A DNA stretch of 64,000 nucleotides from Chania multitudinisentens RB-25 (GCF_000520015.2 NZ_CP007044.2:248001-312000), one strand, 5' to 3'; numbered from the stretch's first letter, positions 27,981 to 37,599 are shown. Made by a program: numbers and translations. The notes: generated by a model not told the origin, from the sequence alone.

Positions 27981-28379
27981 TTACTCTTCAGAATCCCCAG
28001 CATCATCATCATCGGCGATTTCGTTAGCGAAATCTTCGCGGCGATCGCCACGACGTTCGTCTTTCGCTTTAACCATCGGAGATGCTTCGGTAACCGCGTG
28101 CTTAACGCGCATAACCATGCTACGGATAACGGCGTCGTTGAAGCGGAAGTTAGTTTCCAGCTCATCGATCGCTTCCTGCGGAGCTTCAACGTTCAGCAGA
28201 ACGTAGTGAGCTTTGTGCAGTTTGTTGATCGGGTAAGCCAGTTGACGGCGGCCCCAGTCTTCCAGACGGTGAATCTGACCTTGCGCGTTAGTGATGGTAG
28301 CACTGTAACGCTCGATCATGCCCGGAACCTGTTCGCTTTGGTCAGGATGGACCATAAAAACGATTTCGTAATGACGCAT
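27981..28379 (-). CDS. rpsF: 30S ribosomal protein S6
   Basis: A 132-residue ribosomal protein with the S6 fold (MRHYEIVFMVHPDQSEQVPG, LEDWGRRQLAYPI) and the acidic, glutamate-rich C-terminal tail ending DDDDAGDSEE. In E. coli that tail is the site of RimK polyglutamylation. First gene of the operon; AAGGAG lies 6 bases before the ATG. Confidence 0.98.
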   Translation of the reverse strand: MRHYEIVFMVHPDQSEQVPGMIERYSATITNAQGQIHRLEDWGRRQLAYPINKLHKAHYVLLNVEAPQEAIDELETNFRFNDAVIRSMVMRVKHAVTEASPMVKAKDERRGDRREDFANEIADDDDAGDSEE

Positions 28380-28450
28380 CGAATTGCTCCTTACGGATTA
28401 TTCAGCCTCCTGTCAGGGTCAACCGCGGCCCATGGAAGCAAGGAACGTGT
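28380..28450 (-). promoter_or_regulatory. rpsF leader, candidate S6:S18 binding element
   Basis: The leader just upstream of rpsF contains the GC-rich GGGCCGCGGTTGACC...TGACAGGAGG stretch. It resembles the E. coli operon leader at which the S6:S18 complex binds to repress the operon. I recognise it by position and similarity only. Confidence 0.4.
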
Positions 28451-28826
28451 ATGTGTGTGCGGCTGAAAAATGACGCGTAATCATACTGGCGTGGGGAGCG
28501 AAACTCAAGGACAGAGTAGGATTTATTGCTGTTTGCGCACGGCACCAGGGCAAATAGCACGATTTGCCTGTGACGAAAGTGATGTACGTCGATCCATGAG
28601 TTTAGAAAATCTTTCAATCAAATCATTATACAAGCGCAATTCATTATCATTTTTTTTGAATAGCGTCATCAAAAAGCTTGGCCTTTTAATCCTGAGCCGC
28701 AGTCTAAAATTACCTTTAACCGCCGCAAACAGCGCAGCGAAAAAGAGTAGAAGTTATTCAATATTGATAAACAACGGGTTACTTCAGCAGCTCTGTCGTT
28801 GAGGTAAACGGTTAAGAGAGGCAATT
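28451..28826. other. rpsF-yjfY divergent intergenic region
   Basis: About 375 bases containing the promoters of the S6 operon and of yjfY. The right half is AT-rich. Short frames occur on both strands but none has a ribosome site or a recognisable product. Confidence 0.45.
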
Positions 28827-29093
28827 ATGAAACCCATCACCATCGCAACCGCTATCGCTTTACTGCTTTCTGCTCATGCTATGGCGGCGACTGAAATTAC
28901 GTCACATCAGGCCGAACAGCGCCAAAGTATTGGGTTTGTCACTCTGGATCAAGACGTGGTTTCACCTGATGATGCCACCTCACAGATAAGCCGGATTGCC
29001 GACCAGCGTGGGGCCAGCGCTTACCATATTATTGCTCTGCATGAACCGGGCAGCACCGATTCGTTCCACGTCAGTGCCGAGCTGTACCGTTAA
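28827..29093 (+). CDS. yjfY: DUF1471 family periplasmic protein YjfY
   Basis: An 88-residue exported protein: signal peptide (cleaved after AMA, residue 20) plus one DUF1471/YdgH domain (TEITSHQAEQRQSIGFVTLD, IADQRGASAYHIIAL, FHVSAELYR). It matches E. coli YjfY best (shared EI..HQA and HEPGS segments) and, as in E. coli, diverges from rpsF. The family is associated with stress and biofilm phenotypes without a known biochemical activity. Paralogue of yhcN at 5505. Confidence 0.88.
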   Translation: MKPITIATAIALLLSAHAMAATEITSHQAEQRQSIGFVTLDQDVVSPDDATSQISRIADQRGASAYHIIALHEPGSTDSFHVSAELYR

Positions 29094-29164
29094 GCAAATA
29101 AATAACCATACCAGGGAACACAGCCGCACCGACAAGCGGTGATTCAGAACACCCTCTTTCAGTT

Positions 29165-29189
29165 GCCCCCGTATTCAGGGGGCTTTTTT
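29165..29189 (+). terminator. yjfY terminator
   Basis: 6-bp GC stem GCCCCC (29165-29170) / GGGGGC (29178-29183) followed immediately by six T residues. Confidence 0.88.
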
Positions 29190-29940
29190 ACAACGTGCGT
29201 TGGAAAAAGGCTACCGTAGCCGCCAGCGCACCGGGCGTAATGCGGTGCCGAACCCCTGGCTCAGTCAAATAAGTCAACTGCTGGTTCAACCCACGCAAAT
29301 GCAACTCACCAGCCAGACGTTCACTTTCTGCTGCTGGCACCACATCATCGGCTTCGCCGTGCCAAAGCAACAATGGCCGCCCGGCAATGCTATCCCACCG
29401 CTGTTCCACTCCGTAATCGGCCAAAGGGGCGATACGTGCTGCGAAAGCGGTTTTATCCAACAGCTGACCTTGCCCATTCAAAGGGGGATACAACGTCTGA
29501 GCCAATGAGGTGAAATAGCCGGAACCCATCAGGCTGGCCGCAGCTTTAACCCAAGGATAACGAATCAACGCCCCCAACGTGGTCATCCCTCCCATTGAAG
29601 CACCACCCACACCAACACGCTGCCCAGCAACAAGTCCACGCTGCACAAAATGTGCTTTGAGCGCTGGTAGTTCATCAACATTACTTTGCAGGATCTCCCA
29701 AAAATGCGCCAACCGCCGTGTTTCATTGCCATCAAAGCGCTCACCGTGCATCTCACAGTCCGGCAGCACTACACGAAAACCGGCTTTTGCCAGCGCATAA
29801 GCAAAATAGGCATACACTTCTTTCGACGAGGTATAACCATGATAGAAAAAAATTGTCGGTAACGGTTTCTCATATTGTCCAGCAGGCACCGCATGGATCA
29901 CTGCAATATTCCCTGCATACTCATCATGCATCTCTACCAT
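29188..29940 (-). CDS. yjfP: Esterase YjfP (alpha/beta hydrolase)
   Basis: A 250-residue alpha/beta hydrolase. The oxyanion segment FYHGYTSSKEV, nucleophile elbow GGASMGG, acid region HGEADDVVPA and C-terminal catalytic histidine in GVRHRITP are intact. E. coli YjfP (249 residues) has carboxylesterase activity on short acyl esters in vitro. An ATG five codons upstream is possible, but the one at 29940 (MVEMHDEYAG) aligns with the family and has a purine-rich GGGGGCGG before it. It lies 32 bases after aidB. Confidence 0.92.
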   Translation of the reverse strand: MVEMHDEYAGNIAVIHAVPAGQYEKPLPTIFFYHGYTSSKEVYAYFAYALAKAGFRVVLPDCEMHGERFDGNETRRLAHFWEILQSNVDELPALKAHFVQRGLVAGQRVGVGGASMGGMTTLGALIRYPWVKAAASLMGSGYFTSLAQTLYPPLNGQGQLLDKTAFAARIAPLADYGVEQRWDSIAGRPLLLWHGEADDVVPAAESERLAGELHLRGLNQQLTYLTEPGVRHRITPGALAATVAFFQRTL

Positions 29941-29971
29941 TCGTTCCGCCCCCATGAACAGCGATCCCCTT

Positions 29972-31600
29972 TCACACGCCCATCGCCCGATTGAACAACA
30001 CTTCGCACACCGTATCTGACAACAGGTTTTCTCCTCGGTGGTCCAGTGTTAAATGGCACCAGGCTTCTCCAATTGCTGGGCTACCATGCTGCAATAACTG
30101 TGCGGCACAGCACAAGTCAAACAGTTGTTGGGTCAGCATACGCCCCATGGCTTCCTGTGGCTGGCGCATACGCTGCTGCCATTGCCGCCAGGCGTGATCG
30201 AACAGGCGATTCTGCCCACGTACCGCAGACAACTCCTGCAGCAACACCTCCATGGCCCCCGGTAACTTATGCAGGCTACGCAAAACATCCAGGCACATGA
30301 TATTGCCGGAACCTTCCCAGATGCTATTCACCGGCATTTCACGGTAAAGCCGTGGCAACTCATTTTCCTCGCAATAGCCGATCCCGCCCAACACTTCCAT
30401 CGCTTCAGCGATAAAGGGCACACCTTGGCGACAGATGCTGTATTTCGCGGCTGGCGTCAACAAGCGGCTGTAAACCATTTCACCCTCAATGCTCCGGCTT
30501 TCCCAAGCACGAGCCAGCCGGAACAGCAACGCCGTGTGCCCTTCAAGCCGTAATGCCATACGCGCCAACACTTGGCGCATCAACGGTTGTTCAATCAATG
30601 TTTTACCAAACGCCTGCCGTTGCAAGGTATGATACAACGCAACCGACAGCCCCCGCCGCATCAGGCCATGGCTACCGAGCGCACAGTCAAAGCGCGTCAT
30701 TCCCCCCATCTTCAGGATGTGCCGCACGCCATCACCTTCATCCCCCAACAGCCAGGCGGTAGCATCCAGAAACTCCACTTCACTGCTGGCATTGGAACGG
30801 TTGCCCAATTTGTCTTTCAAACGCTCCAACCGCACCGCATTGCGGGTGCCATCCGGCAAAATACGTGGCAGGAAGAAACAGGACAGCCCCCCTTCCGTTT
30901 GCGCCAATACCAGATGCGCGTCGCTTTGCGGTACCGAAAAAAACCATTTGTGGCCGACCAACCGATACACTTCACCATTACCACGCCCTGCAAGCGGCAC
31001 TGCGGTAGTGGTGTTGCTCAAAACATCCGAGCCCCCCTGTTTTTCGGTCATCCCCATGCCAATCAGCAACCCGCGTTTTTGTGCCCCTGGCAGCAAATGG
31101 GCATCATAACGATCGGAAAGTAGCGGAACCAACCAAGGCTGAAAAGCTGACGGTAACGAACGCTGCAACAGGGGAATAGCCCCAAAAGTCATGGTGATCG
31201 GGCACAGTGTTCCGGCTTCAACCTGCGCATGCAGCACAAAACGCGCTGCACGAGCCACAAAGGAGCCGATACGGGCATCTTCTTGCCACGGCAGATTATG
31301 TACCCGATTAGCCACCAGCCCTTGCATCAGGATGTGCCAGGCGGGATGAAAACGTACATCGTCCAGGCGCTGCCCGGTAGTATCATAACGCAGCAGTTCT
31401 GGCGGGTTGGCATTGGCCAATCGCCCTAATTCCAGCGACTCTTGCGTACCTAACTGTTGGCCGAGAGAAGCCAGAACCTCAAGATCCCAACTAGCCTGCT
31501 CACGTTGTACCGCTTCACACAGTGGAATATCGGAAAGAAAAAGATTGCTGTTGCCCAAGGGCTTAGGCTGGTTGAAAACCGTATGCGTATTCCAGACCAT
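29972..31600 (-). CDS. aidB: Acyl-CoA dehydrogenase-like protein AidB
   Basis: A 542-residue flavoprotein (E. coli 541) with acyl-CoA dehydrogenase domains: MGMTEKQGGSDV (FAD/substrate region), YRLVGHKWFFS, and the C-terminal helical domain LGGIGYCEENELPRLYREMP followed by WEGSGNIMCLDVLRS. In E. coli it is part of the adaptive response to alkylation and binds DNA through its C-terminal domain. Upstream lies a hairpin and a dispersed repeat, so it is probably transcribed from its own promoter. Confidence 0.96.
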   Translation of the reverse strand: MVWNTHTVFNQPKPLGNSNLFLSDIPLCEAVQREQASWDLEVLASLGQQLGTQESLELGRLANANPPELLRYDTTGQRLDDVRFHPAWHILMQGLVANRVHNLPWQEDARIGSFVARAARFVLHAQVEAGTLCPITMTFGAIPLLQRSLPSAFQPWLVPLLSDRYDAHLLPGAQKRGLLIGMGMTEKQGGSDVLSNTTTAVPLAGRGNGEVYRLVGHKWFFSVPQSDAHLVLAQTEGGLSCFFLPRILPDGTRNAVRLERLKDKLGNRSNASSEVEFLDATAWLLGDEGDGVRHILKMGGMTRFDCALGSHGLMRRGLSVALYHTLQRQAFGKTLIEQPLMRQVLARMALRLEGHTALLFRLARAWESRSIEGEMVYSRLLTPAAKYSICRQGVPFIAEAMEVLGGIGYCEENELPRLYREMPVNSIWEGSGNIMCLDVLRSLHKLPGAMEVLLQELSAVRGQNRLFDHAWRQWQQRMRQPQEAMGRMLTQQLFDLCCAAQLLQHGSPAIGEAWCHLTLDHRGENLLSDTVCEVLFNRAMGV

Positions 31601-31682
31601 TTTTCTGCTCCCTGATTAACACATCAAGGTCATTATGGTCGTTGAGAGGATTTCTGCCGAAGACGGGATCACAAGATTGGAT

Positions 31683-31709
31683 GCAAGGGCGGAAACTTCC
31701 CGCCCTTGC
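31683..31709. terminator. Hairpin downstream of rlmB
   Basis: Perfect 10-bp stem GCAAGGGCGG (31683-31692) / CCGCCCTTGC (31700-31709) with a 7-base loop, in the 200-base gap between rlmB and aidB. No T-run follows, so it could also stabilise the 3' end. Confidence 0.5.
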
Positions 31710-31722
31710 AAACTTGCAGCGG

Positions 31723-31793
31723 CCCCGAAGGGGTGAGGCTCTGCATGGGCCGGGTAGCACAGCCAACACCATGTAACTTGAAGTATGACGTGT
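31723..31793. repeat. Dispersed intergenic repeat, partial copy 3
   Basis: Contains CACAGCCAACACC and the end ACTTGAAGTATGACG, matching the right half of the 24.8 kb copy; the left end is not recognisable beyond TTGCAGC. A truncated or diverged family member. Confidence 0.5.
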
Positions 31794-31802
31794 ATATCAA
31801 TA

Positions 31803-32534
31803 TCAGCTACGCTGACGCACCGCTTCAAACAGGCAGATGCCGGTAGCTACCGAGACGTTCAACGAGGAAACGGTGCCCGCCATCGGGATACTGATCAGTT
31901 CATCACAATGTTCGCGGGTCAGGCGACGCATACCTTCACCTTCAGCTCCCATCACCAGCGCCATCGGGCCAGTCATTTTGCTTTGGTACAACGTATGATC
32001 GGCTTCACCGGCGGTTCCCACTATCCAGACATTCATCTCTTGCAACAGGCGCAGAGTACGCGCCAGGTTAGTCACGCGGATCAACGGGACATTCTCAGCC
32101 GCACCGCAGGCCACCTTCTTCGCCGTGGCATTCAGTTGCGCAGACCGATCGCGCGGTACGATCACCGCATGTACCCCAGCCGCATCAGCGCTACGCAGGC
32201 AGGCTCCGAGATTGTGTGGATCGGTCACACCGTCCAACACCAGCAGGAATGGCGTTTCAACGCTTTCCAGTAAGCCCGGCAAATCATTTTCCTGATACTG
32301 ACGCCCTTCACGCACCCGCGCGATGATTCCCTGATGAACTGCACCCTCTGCCTTTTCATCCAACCATTGGCGATTAGCCACTTGGATCACAATGCCTGTC
32401 GCTTCCAATTCGGCAATCAGCGGCTGTAAACGGCGGTCATCGCGCCCTTTAAGGATAAATACTTCCAGAAAGCGTTGTGGATCGCGTTCCAACAAGGCTT
32501 TGACGGCGTGAATGCCGTAAATGATTTCGCTCAT
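31803..32534 (-). CDS. rlmB: 23S rRNA (guanosine(2251)-2'-O)-methyltransferase RlmB
   Basis: A 243-residue SpoU-family enzyme that methylates G2251 in the peptidyl-transferase P loop of 23S rRNA. The N-terminal substrate-binding domain (MSEIIYGIHAVKALLERDP) precedes the trefoil-knot methyltransferase motifs DPHNLGACLRSADAAG, VMGAEGEGMRRL and IPMAGTVSSLNVSVA. It is 60 bases after rnr in the nsrR-rnr-rlmB operon. Confidence 0.97.
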   Translation of the reverse strand: MSEIIYGIHAVKALLERDPQRFLEVFILKGRDDRRLQPLIAELEATGIVIQVANRQWLDEKAEGAVHQGIIARVREGRQYQENDLPGLLESVETPFLLVLDGVTDPHNLGACLRSADAAGVHAVIVPRDRSAQLNATAKKVACGAAENVPLIRVTNLARTLRLLQEMNVWIVGTAGEADHTLYQSKMTGPMALVMGAEGEGMRRLTREHCDELISIPMAGTVSSLNVSVATGICLFEAVRQRS

Positions 32535-32594
32535 GATGCTCTTATAACTGTGCGGCCGGGTGAAACCCGGCCAAGAATAATAACGTGCCGCTGG

Positions 32595-35078
32595 TTAACC
32601 CTGCGTAGCACCTTTGCTCTTGCTGGCGCGTTTGGCTTTGGTCGCTGCCGCTATCTTTTTGGTTTTGTCAGACGGTTTCTTGGCTTTCGCCTTTTTGTCT
32701 TTCTTCACCTTGTCGGCAGGTTTAGCCCCTTCTTTGCGGAAGGCGCTGTCCGGCTCAAAATTGGCTGGCGATTTGCCACCGCGGCGCTTTGGCTTAGCTT
32801 GGCCACGGCTAGCACCACCATCACGCAATGCGCGCTTTCCACCGTTCTTGGCGCGTTCACGCTCGGTTTTACCTTCACCACGCGGTTTACGGGTGCTGGA
32901 AACCAGCGCAAAATCGATCTTGCGTTCGTCCATATGCACCGCATCTACGCGGATCTCTACCGCATCACCCAGACGATAGACCATTCCAGAGGATTCACCG
33001 ATCAACCGCTGGCCAATATTATCGTAGCGATAGTAGTCGTTATCCAGCGTTGATACATGTACCAAACCGTCAATAAACAGATCGTTCAGGCGGACAAAGA
33101 AGCCAAAACCGGTCACGCTGGCAATAATACCGCTGAATACTTCACCGACATGATCCTGCATGAAGTCACACTTCAGCCAATCAGCCACGTTGCGGGTGGC
33201 TTCATCCGCACGGCGTTCCGTCATCGAACAGTGCGCACCCAGTTGCAGCATTTCTTCGAAATCGCTGTGCCAGCCGCCGGTTGGCGTCCAGCGCTCTTTC
33301 TGTTCACCATGCTCTTTGGCTATCAGATATTTGATAGCACGGTGCAAGGACAGATCAGGATAACGGCGGATCGGTGAAGTAAAGTGGCCATAAGACGCCA
33401 ACGCTAAACCAAAGTGACCACGGTTTTCTGGATCGTAGATCGCCTGCTTCATCGAACGCAGCAGCATGGTTTGCAGCATTTCGCGATCCGGGCGATCGGC
33501 CACCTCATCCATCAGAGTGGCATAATCTTTTGGCTGCGGCTTCATACCGCCGCCCAGCGTCAGGCCCAGTTCACTCAACACACTACGCAGCGCAGAGATA
33601 TGATCGTCACTTGGCCGGTCATGCACGCGGAACAGAGCCGGTTCGCCATGCTTTTCAACAAAGCGCGCAGCGGCGATGTTCGCCATGATCATGCACTCTT
33701 CGATCAGCTTGTGTGCGTCGTTACGTACCGTGGGTTCCACACGCTCGATGCGCCGTTCAGCGTTGAAGATAAACTTGGCTTCTTCGGTTTCGAAAGCGAT
33801 ACCACCACGTTCTGCACGCGCCTGATCCAGCACCTTATACAGGGCATGCAGTTCCTGTAAATGCTTGACCAGCGGGTGATACTGCTCACGCAGATCCTCA
33901 TCGCCCTGCAAAATATGCCAGACCTTGGTGTAGGTTAAACGGGCGTGAGAACTCATCACTGCTTCGTAAAATTTGTGCGAAGATAAGCGGCCTTGGGCGG
34001 AGATAGTCATCTCACACACCATACATAAACGATCAACCTGCGGATTCAGCGAACATAGGCCGTTGGACAGCACTTCCGGCAGCATCGGGACCACTTCCGA
34101 CGGGAAATAGACCGAGGTGCCACGGCTACGGGCTTCGTCATCCAATGCTGTACGCGGGCGCACATAATAGCTGACATCGGCAATCGCCACCCACAGCCGC
34201 CAACCGCCGCCGCGTTTTTTCTCGCAGTACACGGCATCATCAAAGTCGCGGGCATCTTCACCGTCGATGGTGACCAACGGCAACTGGCGCAGATCGACAC
34301 GCCCTTTTTTAGCAGCCTCCGGCACTTGCTCGCTGAGATCGGCCACCTGTTTTTCCACCTGTGGCGGCCAGGTATGTGGGATCTCATGGGTACGCAGCGC
34401 GATATCCACCGCCATGCTGGTGCCCATTTTATCACCGAGGATTTCAACAATTTTACCAACGGCTTTGGTACGCCGCGTTGGGCGCTGGGTCAGTTCCACC
34501 ACCACCATATAGCCCATGCGCGCACCGCTGATGGAATCAGCAGGGATTAGAATGTCAAAACTCAGGCGGCTATCGTCCGGGACTACAAATCCTGTACCGG
34601 CATCGGTAAAGTAACGCCCGACAATCTGGCTGGTTTTGGGCACCAACACACGTACAATGCGCGCCTCACGCCGGCTTTTGCGATCTTCACCCAAAGGCTG
34701 CGCCAACACCACATCACCGTGGATCGCCATTTTCAGCTGCTCAGCGGAAAGATAGAGATCATCTTTACGGCCATCGACACGCAAAAAGCCGTAACCGTCG
34801 CGATGCCCAATCACGGTGCCACGCAACAAATCCAAACGTTCCGGCAGCGCATAACACTGGCGGCGGGTAAACACTAACTGACCATCACGCTCCATCGCAC
34901 GCAGACGGCGACGTAACGCTTCCAATTGTTCTTCACTCGATAAATTCAGTTCATTACCCAATTCTTCGCGACTGGCTGGCGTTTCACGTTTCGCCAAATG
35001 GGCCAGGATAAATTCACGGCTAGGGATCGGGGATTCATATTTTTCTGCTTCTCGTTCCAAGAATGGATCTTGTGACAT
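32595..35078 (-). CDS. rnr: Ribonuclease R
   Basis: An 827-residue 3'-5' exoribonuclease (E. coli 813). Domains in order: N-terminal winged helix (20-90), two cold-shock domains, the RNB catalytic domain (about 260-590, with DGEDARDFDDAVY supplying the catalytic aspartates), an S1 domain (about 640-725, GEVFSGIIASVTGFGFFVRL) and a lysine-rich tail (from 730, KKDKKAKAKK). It degrades structured RNA and works with tmRNA. Located between nsrR and rlmB with about 60-base gaps. Confidence 0.97.
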   Translation of the reverse strand: MSQDPFLEREAEKYESPIPSREFILAHLAKRETPASREELGNELNLSSEEQLEALRRRLRAMERDGQLVFTRRQCYALPERLDLLRGTVIGHRDGYGFLRVDGRKDDLYLSAEQLKMAIHGDVVLAQPLGEDRKSRREARIVRVLVPKTSQIVGRYFTDAGTGFVVPDDSRLSFDILIPADSISGARMGYMVVVELTQRPTRRTKAVGKIVEILGDKMGTSMAVDIALRTHEIPHTWPPQVEKQVADLSEQVPEAAKKGRVDLRQLPLVTIDGEDARDFDDAVYCEKKRGGGWRLWVAIADVSYYVRPRTALDDEARSRGTSVYFPSEVVPMLPEVLSNGLCSLNPQVDRLCMVCEMTISAQGRLSSHKFYEAVMSSHARLTYTKVWHILQGDEDLREQYHPLVKHLQELHALYKVLDQARAERGGIAFETEEAKFIFNAERRIERVEPTVRNDAHKLIEECMIMANIAAARFVEKHGEPALFRVHDRPSDDHISALRSVLSELGLTLGGGMKPQPKDYATLMDEVADRPDREMLQTMLLRSMKQAIYDPENRGHFGLALASYGHFTSPIRRYPDLSLHRAIKYLIAKEHGEQKERWTPTGGWHSDFEEMLQLGAHCSMTERRADEATRNVADWLKCDFMQDHVGEVFSGIIASVTGFGFFVRLNDLFIDGLVHVSTLDNDYYRYDNIGQRLIGESSGMVYRLGDAVEIRVDAVHMDERKIDFALVSSTRKPRGEGKTERERAKNGGKRALRDGGASRGQAKPKRRGGKSPANFEPDSAFRKEGAKPADKVKKDKKAKAKKPSDKTKKIAAATKAKRASKSKGATQG

Positions 35079-35137
35079 TGAGGTTCCTCCGTTGTCATCA
35101 GCAGGGTGTTGTTGAGCCTGATCTGCTCAACAACGTT

Positions 35138-35563
35138 TTATTCGACAAGCAATAGCTTATAGAGCGGCGGATTATCCTCGACCATATCAGCCAAAGTATG
35201 GTTATCCAATTCTTCAAGGAAGTTTTGTATGCTTTGATTGAGCACCCGTTTCAAGCGGCAGGCAGAGGTGATATGGCAAAACTCGCGTTTACAATTAACC
35301 AATGAAAGCGGCTCCAACGCCCGTACCACATCGCCAAGACGGATAGTTGCCGCAGGTTTGCCTAAACGAATACCACCGTTTTTACCCCGTATAGCGGTAA
35401 CAAAACCCTCACGGCTTAACTGATTGATAATTTTTACCATATGGTTGCGCGAAACACCGTACACCTCGGTCACTTCCGAGATGCTGGTCATTCTTTCTGC
35501 TGGCAGTGATGCCATATAGATCAACGCCCGCAGGCCATAATCTGTAAAACTTGTTAACTGCAC
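35138..35563 (-). CDS. nsrR: Nitric oxide-sensing repressor NsrR
   Basis: A 141-residue Rrf2-family regulator. The N-terminal winged helix (SISEVTEVYGVSRNHMVKII) is followed by the three cysteines that ligate an iron-sulfur cluster, Cys91, Cys96 and Cys102 (LVNCKREFCHITSACRL). In enterobacteria it represses hmp and other NO-stress genes. The start codon is GTG, as in the conserved MQLTSFTDYGLRALIY start of the family. It heads the nsrR-rnr-rlmB unit. Confidence 0.96.
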   Translation of the reverse strand: MQLTSFTDYGLRALIYMASLPAERMTSISEVTEVYGVSRNHMVKIINQLSREGFVTAIRGKNGGIRLGKPAATIRLGDVVRALEPLSLVNCKREFCHITSACRLKRVLNQSIQNFLEELDNHTLADMVEDNPPLYKLLLVE

Positions 35564-35861
35564 GTCTACCTCTGGGTTTCATATTACCCGTCTGATATGC
35601 CGATATTCGGCAATTTTCTTTATATCCATCATCTTCAAGCTACAACATTAACTCACTCCAAGCGCCTGCTGGAATAAACTGACGGAATTCCGCCTCCGCT
35701 GCCTGATCGCAGCTTGAAATCCTTTAGATGGTTATGCTCATTGGATAATAAACCAGCCAATGAGTTCACCGCTAATTATTTAGCGTATATAACGCTCTGA
35801 ATGCAGGTTTTAGAAAGGTTTCTTGATGTGAAGCAGCAATTGAGAAAACGAATGATACAAA
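35564..35861. other. purA-nsrR intergenic region with repeat copy
   Basis: The left part carries the nsrR promoter. Positions 35625-35732 hold a palindromic member of the dispersed repeat family (CCATCATCTTCAAGCTAC on the left; CAGCTTGAAATCC...GATGG on the right). No gene is seen. Confidence 0.5.
35625..35732. repeat. Dispersed palindromic intergenic repeat, copy 4
   Basis: Ends CCATCATCTTCAAGCT and (reverse complement) CCATCTAAAGGATTTCAAGC are imperfect inverted repeats about 105 bases apart, with the shared TTCAAGCTGC core. Confidence 0.6.
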
Positions 35862-35885
35862 CAAACCGGGATCATACCCGGTTTG
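35862..35885 (-). terminator. purA terminator
   Basis: Perfect 9-bp stem CAAACCGGG (35862-35870) / CCCGGTTTG (35877-35885), on the minus strand followed by TTTGTATC, about 75 bases past the purA stop. Confidence 0.75.
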
Positions 35886-35904
35886 TCTTGCGGCAAAATC
35901 CCTT

Positions 35905-35945
35905 TCATCCTTTCAAGCTACAGAGCAGTGGCAACTTGAAAGGTT
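35905..35945. repeat. Short palindromic repeat next to purA
   Basis: CCTTTCAAGCTAC...GGCAACTTGAAAGG is a compact inverted repeat with the same TTCAAG-core ends as the longer family members, immediately after purA. Confidence 0.5.
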
Positions 35946-35961
35946 GCGGGTAAGCAGCGGG

Positions 35962-37260
35962 TCAGGCCTCAAACGGATCGCGCAGAACCATGGTTTCACT
36001 GCGATCTGGGCCAGTAGAGATGATATCTACCGGTACGCCAGTCAGTTCTTCGATACGCTTGATGTAGTTCAGAGCTGCCTGTGGCAGTTTGCTGTGGTCT
36101 TTCACACCAAAAGTGGTTTCGCTCCAGCCTGGCATGCTTTCGTAGATAGGTTCGATACCTTCCCAGCCTTCTGCAGCCAACGGTGTGGTGGTCATTTCGC
36201 GGCCATCAGGCATACGATAAGCCACACAGATCTTCACCTCTTTCAGGCCGTCCAAAACGTCCAGTTTGGTCAAACAAAAGCCAGACAAAGAGTTGATCTG
36301 CACGGCACGACGGACCGCAACCGCATCCAGCCAGCCAGTACGGCGGCGGCGGCCAGTGGTCGCACCAAATTCGTTGCCCTGTTTGCACAGATATTCGCCA
36401 GTTTCGTCAAACAGTTCGGTTGGGAATGGGCCCGCACCCACGCGGGTAGAGTAGGCCTTCACAATACCCAGAACATAGTCCACATAACGCGGGCCAATGC
36501 CTGAACCGGTTGCTACACCACCCGCAGTGGTGTTGGATGAGGTCACGTATGGATAAGTACCGTGATCGATATCCAGCAACGTGCCTTGTGCGCCTTCGAA
36601 CATGATCAGATCGCCACGCTTGCGCGCACCATCTAACAATTCAGAAACATCAACGACCATCGCTGTCAGGATGTCGGCAATCGCCAGTACATCGTCCAGC
36701 GTCTTCTGGTAATCAACAGCTTCTACTTTGTAATAGTTAACCAACTGGAAGTTGTGATAATCGACGATCTCTTTCAGCTTAACCGCGAAAGTTTCTTTAT
36801 CAAACAAGTCACCAACGCGCAAACCACGGCGAGCCACTTTATCTTCATAAGCAGGGCCGATACCACGACCAGTAGTACCGATCGCTTTTGCACCACGTGC
36901 TTTCTCACGCGCATTATCCAGCGCAACGTGATAAGGCAGGATCAGCGGGCAAGCTTCGGACAGTAACAGACGTTCGCGTACCGGGACGCCACGCGCCTCG
37001 AGTTCACCCATTTCCTTCATCAGCGCATCGGGGGCCAAAACCACACCGTTGCCGATGATGCTGGTGACGTTTTCACGCAAGATACCTGAGGGAATTAAAT
37101 GAAGAACGGTTTTTTCACCGTTGATAACCAGAGTGTGGCCAGCGTTATGGCCACCTTGGTAGCGCACAACATATTGAGCCCGTTCAGTCAGCAGGTCTAC
37201 GACCTTGCCCTTACCTTCGTCACCCCATTGGGTGCCCAGCACGACGACGTTCTTACCCAT
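35962..37260 (-). CDS. purA: Adenylosuccinate synthetase
   Basis: A 432-residue GTP-dependent enzyme that makes adenylosuccinate from IMP and aspartate, the first AMP-specific step. Signatures: GTQWGDEGKGK at residues 9-19, GHNAGHT near 40, and the aspartate-binding C-terminal STGPDRSET. The open frame extends 13 codons upstream, but the ATG at 37260 gives exactly the E. coli length and follows GGTGATTTTGAAA, as in relatives. It stands between yjeT and nsrR. Confidence 0.98.
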   Translation of the reverse strand: MGKNVVVLGTQWGDEGKGKVVDLLTERAQYVVRYQGGHNAGHTLVINGEKTVLHLIPSGILRENVTSIIGNGVVLAPDALMKEMGELEARGVPVRERLLLSEACPLILPYHVALDNAREKARGAKAIGTTGRGIGPAYEDKVARRGLRVGDLFDKETFAVKLKEIVDYHNFQLVNYYKVEAVDYQKTLDDVLAIADILTAMVVDVSELLDGARKRGDLIMFEGAQGTLLDIDHGTYPYVTSSNTTAGGVATGSGIGPRYVDYVLGIVKAYSTRVGAGPFPTELFDETGEYLCKQGNEFGATTGRRRRTGWLDAVAVRRAVQINSLSGFCLTKLDVLDGLKEVKICVAYRMPDGREMTTTPLAAEGWEGIEPIYESMPGWSETTFGVKDHSKLPQAALNYIKRIEELTGVPVDIISTGPDRSETMVLRDPFEA

Positions 37261-37357
37261 TTTCAAAATCACCGGTTGCTTAAAAATGGATTCTACCATC
37301 GTAATTTCTGAGTTTCAGCACTTTTAGCATACAATTGCGTACTTTTTCGACTAAAGT

Positions 37358-37558
37358 TTACCCCCCTGTGCGGCTACGCAACATGTAGTAGATCACGCAG
37401 CCTGCAACCACTATTCCACCACCAAAACGCCGCAATGTAGCATCAGGTAACTGCGTCATTGCCAGAATCATCCTGCGCCAAGCCTGTGGAAACAGCATCG
37501 GCCCTAACCCTTCCAACACCAAAACCAACCCAAGCGCCAGCCAGATCGTCGAATTCAT
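37358..37558 (-). CDS. yjeT: DUF2065 small membrane protein YjeT
   Basis: A 66-residue inner-membrane protein with two hydrophobic segments (residues 4-24 and 44-61, IVVAGCVIYYML) joined by a short basic loop (PQAWRRM). DUF2065 family, always beside hflC/purA in enterobacteria; function unknown. It lies after the hflC terminator and upstream of purA. Confidence 0.92.
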   Translation of the reverse strand: MNSTIWLALGLVLVLEGLGPMLFPQAWRRMILAMTQLPDATLRRFGGGIVVAGCVIYYMLRSRTGG

Positions 37559-37569
37559 ATTCCCCCCAA

Positions 37570-37599
37570 AAAAGAAAGGGCCCGTAGTGAACAGGCCCT
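37570..37599 (-). terminator. hflKC terminator
   Basis: Stem AGGGCC (37577-37582) / GGCCCT (37594-37599); on the minus strand it is followed by CTTTCTTTTTT. Confidence 0.75.
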